The position numbers and the translations under genes were made by a program. Positions 58,652-64,000 of a stretch of 64,000 bases of DNA are shown here, piece by piece; the stretch's first letter is position 1; each line of letters begins with the position of its first letter. The DNA lies in assembly GCA_910574455.1 (NCBI GenBank), contig CAJSYZ010000001.1, forward strand, positions 783,961 to 847,960. Reading direction: 5' to 3'. The stretch is from Trichaptum fuscoviolaceum (taxonomy: Eukaryota; Basidiomycota; Agaricomycetes; Hymenochaetales; Trichaptaceae). The notes under the pieces are model-generated. The model searched no databases, had not been told where the DNA came from, and saw only the letters and a list, made by a program, of their open reading frames with translations.

Positions 58652-59144
58652 TGATTGCGTCGGCGAGCCTGAGGAGGGTTCAATGATGTGTTGAAAAACT
58701 GCAATGAATTAGATTTTTTTTCGCAATTGTATGATAGATTATGTCGCACTGCATTGCTGTAATTTATGATATAGCTACACATTGAATATAATTTGTATGT
58801 ATAACAAGAAGCAACAGCTCCGTGCAGACCCTTTAATGCATTGTAGGAATTATTGGTCAGCGATCGGACGTGAAACAATACAAGTATGACTTCGCAAGCC
58901 AGGAAGCAAGAGCCAAGCAGAATCGAGTTCGAACATCGGAGCAGATGAGCTCAGATTGAATGATTATAAGGAACAGATGACGTTCAGCTCTCCTGCATAA
59001 CGTTAGCAGTGGAGCTGAGGAAGTACCACCTACGAGGAGAAACAACGCATCTACTTGGGAAGCGCGGTCCTTGACTTGGGAGTGGTCTTGGTGAACCAGG
59101 TGGACCAGGTTGGCCGCCTAAAGACGGTAAACACGGATTGCTTG
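58652..59144. other. intergenic region downstream of XPB
   Basis: About 0.5 kb. AT-rich XPB 3' region, then unrelated sequence up to the point near 59145 where similarity to the F-box genes begins. No gene is seen. Confidence 0.45.
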
Positions 59145-59702
59145 GGGAGGTCCCACATCAGCACTTCTCTCAAGAAAGAGCTTGAACTTCGTCCTTCGCA
59201 TGTAAGGTAAGGAAGACCGTGACCCATGTAGACGTAATGCAACGTCTTTGACCCGCTGGTTCAGAGACGCAAGAGTGAGTGTGCCCCATGCTTGATGACA
59301 ACTGAGATCGATAGCTTCTTCGAAGATCGACTCAGCGAAGGTTTCGTCCGGTAGTAACTTGATACCGTCATGGAAAACCAACGGACTAAGGGAATCCGCG
59401 ACCTAACTCACTGAGATGTATTGAAGGGCCCCACCGAGTTCCCTGAGTCGACTTAAGATCTCCTTCACTTCACAGATACGTAGTTTCGATGCATCTGAAT
59501 CGCCATAGTCACTAAACGATATTTTGTTACGAATGAAAGCATCGCGAAGAAAATTATGGCTCACACTGCCTCGAAGTTGATTCCTAGCTAGGGATTCACC
59601 GTCAACTATCCGCAAAGAGAGCGAGTACGGCCTTCGCAGACGGCAATGTCATTCAATAACGGACATCGATGCTCGAGTCTTTGGGTGGGTTTCGCCGGTC
59701 AT
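59145..59702 (-). pseudogene. decayed N-terminal fragment of a third F-box copy
   Basis: Matches copies A and B from the start region to about residue 170. The start ATG at 59700-59702 runs into an early frame shift and stop; text resembling DASKLRICEVKEILSRLRELG survives near 59430-59500, and HDGIKLLPDETFAESIFEEAID with LTLASLNQRVKDVALRLHG near 59230-59370. Homology ends at LFLERSADVG (about 59150), where unrelated sequence begins, so two thirds of the gene are missing. Several stops and frame changes make it non-functional. Its upstream flank is also shared with copies A and B. Confidence 0.8.
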
Positions 59703-62117
59703 CATTGGTGTCGTTTATTGAGTTGCTTGGAAGACGGGCACCACGGATCCTTTGATCATGATGAATCCACATGGCGGATACCACCATTAGTTACGCCGAG
59801 TCGGCGAGCGGCCCTAGATTGATCACAGAGGGGTCTACTGCCAGGAAGTGGCAAGCGGTTTGCTGAAAGAGTTATAAAATAAGTGTACTGCTGCCGTCGA
59901 GAACAAGTGGGGCACGAGTCGGAGCGAGCGGGTCCCTGAGCAAGTAGAAGATTGATGAGATGAGACCTTTATAGCTTTCGCCCACATGGCGGTGGTGTAT
60001 TGAGAGTCCATGTTTCTCACTGACATTAACATCAACTTGTGTACGACGAAGATGGGTCTCACGGTGGATGTCGTTATTGCATACGCGGAAGAAAAAGATA
60101 GCATTCAATCGGAGATTCCATCCCGAGAAAGAGCTCTACTTATTCTTGACTTTAAGATCAGTTGTTGATTGATGACTGAGTAGACGCCAAGGACAGGTAG
60201 ACGAAATCTGATATTCTTATACTCTAAAATCGAAAAAATACAGAAGAACTGAACCTCACTGCTCTAGAAAGACCAGGTTGAAGAACTCACCCGGATACGC
60301 ATGCTTTGCACAGCTAGACCTTCGACTCAGATAAAACTTTAAGGCAGCGAAGTATCAAATGGCGTTGAACTCGGATTCGGCATCGCTATCATGTCCAGTT
60401 CATTCCAAGTCCTACTTGAGGTCTTGCACCAGTGGGAGATTTAATATATTACTGGGAGAAAGTGCAGTTGGAGGCCAGGGCTAGAGCAGAGAGGGGCAAT
60501 CCAGTGATTAACTTCAAGACTAATGACCCATCCGAGTCATGGGGGGAAATAAGATTCACTGGCAACAACTGTCACGCCTGAGAGCCAAAAAAATCGAAGG
60601 TGTGACATTTAGCGTACGTAAGTACTGTCACACTTCAGCGTAACGCGTCGCTTAAGAACGGGTGGAACCTCTGTCTTTCGCCGATATCTCATTGTTCTTG
60701 CACCCGTCCCACTTTATATTCCTGATCTCTTGACTTAAATGAAAGCGCACTCTCAGCACAAATTGACAAGGAAGAAATGCAAAAGATGACGGTTTAACCG
60801 ATGATGACGGTTTGCGGTCCTCCTCGGCTTGGAACCGGACACTGTCGACTTCTTTGTGTTCTCCAGGAAAGACACTACCCACGCACAAGCAATTCCACAT
60901 GCTTCTCGATTGATCAATGTTGATGGTGTCTCCGGCGTCTCAGTGAGTCTGAGAGCTGTAACGCAACTATTCGGATGTGCCTGGCCGTCGACACTCAAGA
61001 TATTTATGTCGTAGGCTTTGGTTGCTGCGCATCATCTTCATGCACATGTATTGTATGATGGGCTGGAATTTTCGAGGCGTATGACTTACTGAGGGTGAGC
61101 TTGACTCGGCAATCCGGAAGAATTGGAAGAATTGAAAGCTTCTGCAAGATCTGCCGGCGGGACTTCGCAGCTTGGACAATGGCTGTGCGAAACTGGGAAG
61201 ATTGTGCTGCAGGCTGCTACTATTTGTACACGAGCTCGGGCTTTACTGAAGTGCTCTTCCAGGCTAGATTGTATTGCTTGTCATCAGAATCTGTTCTGAC
61301 AGTGGGCTGTGAAATGGGTGTGAGTCTTTACATAATTATATCCAAACTTCGACATCTATTGCAAGTAATTGTATTGACAGAAATCTTCTTGTTGTTCATT
61401 TCCCAGACACTATGCGGCGCTCTATGTCACGCTCACACACTTCAGCTGAAGAGGCGGGGCTCTCACGACGATGAATTGACACGAGCGACTGTTTCTCGCT
61501 GTCGGGCATTGGTGCCTGCCTGAACAAGGGACAAAGCGCTATACGGTCATTAAGCTCGAGTCTATACTCAATTAAAGAGTGTAACGGGAGAAGCTTCTGC
61601 CTCCCATATACTTGGCGGGCGCCAGAGTGTCCGGGAATTCCACTCCAAGACGACACCATCACTGGGAATCGGCACTTCCATGCTTCGATTTACACAAAAC
61701 TGGCCTTCTTTTCTCGCGAGAGGCTCCCATGTCCCTCATGCTACCAGCACTGCAATTCTAATCTTGTGCTCCCCATCTAGGTCATCATTACCGGTCGCAA
61801 GGTCGGCGCGCCGACGTTGTTATCCACCGTACGACTATCATGACCAATCGCAGTCCTGGAACCAAATGTGCGGAGATCTTGTATGACAGACCCGAACAAA
61901 GGGCTGCGCAGATAAGAAACTCGAAGGGTATTTTCCGATGAGAGAGGGCCATCTACGATACACACCTGTCCGACATGTGGTCTGTGCCGAATGAATCTCA
62001 AAATACATTCCTTGGAAAGCGCCCCAAAGTCTACTTAAGTCCCCCGGCTCTTGTAGTGGCCCCTTCCTTAGTCGCTTGTGACGCCCGCCTTTTCACTAGT
62101 CGGACCACCCCGCCGCT
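59703..62117. other. long intergenic region before the OPT transporter
   Basis: About 2.4 kb. The first 190 bp are the F-box upstream flank. Beyond that, open frames are scattered and overlapping; a plus-strand frame at 61095-61523 has hydrophobic stretches (CYYLYTSSGFTEVLFQARLY) faintly like DUF6533-type helices but lacks a start context and other exons. A cluster of TGTCAC motifs lies at 60570-60633. The right end is the OPT promoter. Confidence 0.45.
60570..60633. repeat. cluster of inverted TGTCAC(G/A)CC motifs
   Basis: TGTCACGCC (60570-60578), GGTGTGACA (60599-60607) and TGTCACAC (60626-60633). The second and third form a perfect 8 bp hairpin, and the first and second pair at 8 of 9 positions. 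TGTCACG starts are common at fungal LTR ends, but no element body was identified. Confidence 0.4.
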
Positions 62118-64000
62118 ATGCAGACAGAAAATCGCCTAAGCAATGGCACCATCTCGGATGACCTCGAGAAGGGTGGACATGTCGAGAAGGGCGGTGAGGG
62201 TTGTGAGTAATATGTCTCCTGGTCTATCCTGTCTTGGTGGTCAATGTGCTAACCTTCTCTCATAGATATTGACCCCAGCACCATCGCGGAGTTCGACGAC
62301 CCGAACCTCGACAGAGATGCTGTTGTGCTGAGTGTGTCCTTATTCCCTACATCATCATGTGTACAATGTCTTATTATGTCCGTAGCTGAGGAGGATTCGC
62401 CATATCCCGAAGTCCGATCCGCTGTGGCTAACACGGATGACCCTAGCATGCCCTCGAGTTCATTCCGTTCATGGGTTATTGGTCAGTATTCGTCCCATCA
62501 TTATGATGAGGGGCCCGCTCATAGTCACTTGTTCAGGTCTCATCTTCACCATTGTCATCTCCGGTCTAAACCAGTTCTTCTTCTTCCGCTTCCCGTCGGT
62601 CACAATTAGCAGCGTAAGCAATCGATGCAACCCCCTTACGCTCATGAAATCTCTAACATTCGCTTTTTCCAGCTCGTTGCTCAGTTGCTCATCCTCCCCG
62701 TCGGGCGCCTATGGGCTGCGTTCGTACCCCGCGTTACGATCTTCGGCGTGTCAATCAACCCCGGACCGTTTACCATAAAAGAGCATGTTCTTGCGACGAT
62801 CATGGCTACTGTTGGCGGCCCTTCTGCCTATGCCGTACGTATTGACTGCGCAAAATGATCGAAAATCCGCAGCTGCTGATTGCAGTGCTCGTCCTCATCA
62901 TAGACCGACATCATTGCTGTTCAGAGGGTGTACTATAACCAGACATACAACTTTAGCTGTATGTGGTCTTCTTGATATGACAGATTATGTTCGCGATACT
63001 GATTCTTCTTGTGTCTAGATCAATGGCTCCTTGTGATGTCAACTCAGCTTATTGGGTTCTCGATCGGTGGGATTGCGAGGCGCTTCCTTGTGCAACCTCC
63101 ATCTATGAGTGAGTGGATGTTCAGAACATAATTTCTTGCCGTGTTGACGGTTTGTCTACCAAGTCTGGCCGACCAACTTGGTCAGTTGTGCACTGTTCAA
63201 CACTTTGCATCACCAGGTGTACTCCGGCATGGGTACCCGCGGCGGTATGAGTCGAGAGCGCTTCTTTGCGATTGCTTTCACCGGTGCCACATGTTGGTAT
63301 TTCTTCCCGGGATACATCTTCCAGGCTCTCTCTGTCTTCTCTTGGGTCTGCTGGATTGTGCCAGACAACATCAAGATCAATCAGCTCTTCGGTTACTCCA
63401 GTGGCCTCGGGATGTCGCTCATCACCTTCGACTGGCTCCAGATTACGTACATCGGTTCACCGCTCGCCACGCCCTGGTGGGCGGAAGCCAACATCGCGGC
63501 GGGCTTCGTGTTCTTCTTCTGGTTCCTCACGCCAATCTTCTACTACTCGAACGTGTGGTTCGCACAGTTCATGCCGATCTCGTCCCGTAACTCGTTCGAC
63601 AACACCGGTGCCTCGTACGATGTCACTCAGATCCTCAACGCCGACTCGACGATCAACCTTGACAAGTACCATGCGTACAGCCCGCTCTTCTTGTCAACCA
63701 CGTTTGCGATATCCTATGGTCTGAGCTTCGCCAGTATCACGGCGGTGTTGATGCATACGTTCCTCTACTTCCGTAAGCAGATTTGGACGCAAAGCAGGAA
63801 ATCTATGCACGAACAACCGGATATCCATGCCCGTCTCATGAGCGCATATCCGCAAGTACCGGAATGGTGGTACGCGATTGTGTTCCGTACGTGTTTTTTT
63901 GTGCCCTCTTTAGTCAGTTTCTGATGCTTCGTTTTCCTCTACAGTTTCGATGTTCGTCTTCGGTATCATAACCATCGAAGTCTGGCCGACACAATTCCCT
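62118..64000 (+). CDS. oligopeptide transporter (OPT family), 3' truncated
   Basis: Proton-coupled oligopeptide transporter of the plasma membrane, cut by the window end. The start at 62118 gives MQTENRLSNGTISDDLEKGG. The acidic N-terminal tail runs into EEDSPYPEVRSAVANTDDP, the hallmark lead of fungal OPTs, then SGLNQFFFFRFPSV (TM1-2), GPFTIKEHVLATIMATVGG, TDIIAVQRVYYNQ, YQWLLVMSTQLIGFSIGG, ATCWYFFPGYIFQALSVFSW and ITYIGSPLATPWWAEAN. About nine short GT-AG introns can be placed. The last readable exon (after an intron near 63887-63944) starts SMFVFGIITIEVWPTQFP and continues beyond the window. No lesions seen. Confidence 0.9.

Noticed and set aside
61095..61523. Frame with hydrophobic stretches resembling DUF6533-type helices
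   Set aside because: Only one helix-like segment faintly fits, no flanking exons could be found, and the end is low-complexity and charged.

Overview
The window reads as nuclear DNA from a filamentous basidiomycete, most likely an Agaricomycete. Almost every gene is split by many 50-60 nt GT-AG introns, genes lie on both strands without operons, and the protein families are typical of mushrooms: DUF6534-like seven-helix proteins, large F-box/LRR-like families, an ABCG transporter with EGF-like repeats, an OPT transporter and an RlpA-like secreted barrel. All exon boundaries were read by eye, so gene ends are firmer than internal joins.

Layout. 1-881: 3' part of an HSL-type esterase. 2.1-3.5 kb: seven-helix membrane protein. 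4.5-6.7 kb: cytochrome P450. 7.2-9.0 kb (-): bifunctional polynucleotide kinase/phosphatase. 10.0-12.2 kb: amino-acid/choline-type permease, followed by a TauD-type dioxygenase (12.7-14.1 kb) on the same strand. 15.6-22.5 kb (-): a PLC-like phosphodiesterase, a glyoxalase-like protein, a YjlB-like cupin and an ITFG1/TIP homologue, the last divergent from a WD40 protein (22.7-26.4 kb). 26.7-28.3 kb: F-box-like protein. 30.5-31.1 kb: RlpA-like secreted protein. 31.5-34.5 kb: repeat-rich tract with a broken copy of a methyltransferase first exon next to the intact methyltransferase (34.2-35.1 kb). 35.2-38.1 kb (-): REV1. 39.0-39.6 kb: remnant of a USP8/AMSH-like protein. 40.3-43.8 kb: ABCG transporter. 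44.2-45.3 kb (-): second F-box-like protein. 46.5-51.0 kb: tandem acyltransferase pair. 51.2-54.9 kb (-): tandem F-box pair, with a third, decayed copy at 59.1-59.7 kb on the far side of XPB/Ssl2 (55.6-58.7 kb). 62.1 kb to the end: oligopeptide transporter, cut by the window edge.

The conserved genes (PNKP, ITFG1, REV1, XPB, ABCG, OPT) form a housekeeping backbone. The stretches between them, mainly 28-34 kb, 38-40 kb and 46-62 kb, are fast-evolving: local duplications, decaying copies, hairpin repeats and a small element with inverted ends. Three DNA-repair genes (PNKP, REV1, XPB) fall in one 50 kb stretch, but nothing ties them into one regulatory unit.

Most notable observations: a REV1 that keeps the catalytic core and two ubiquitin-binding motifs but appears to lack both the N-terminal BRCT and the C-terminal protein-binding domain; an acyltransferase pair whose second copy is one base short exactly at the HXXXDG active-site segment; a first-exon-only duplication of a methyltransferase; and a 274 bp element with perfect 18 bp inverted ends just upstream of XPB. 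I found no wholly new multi-gene system.
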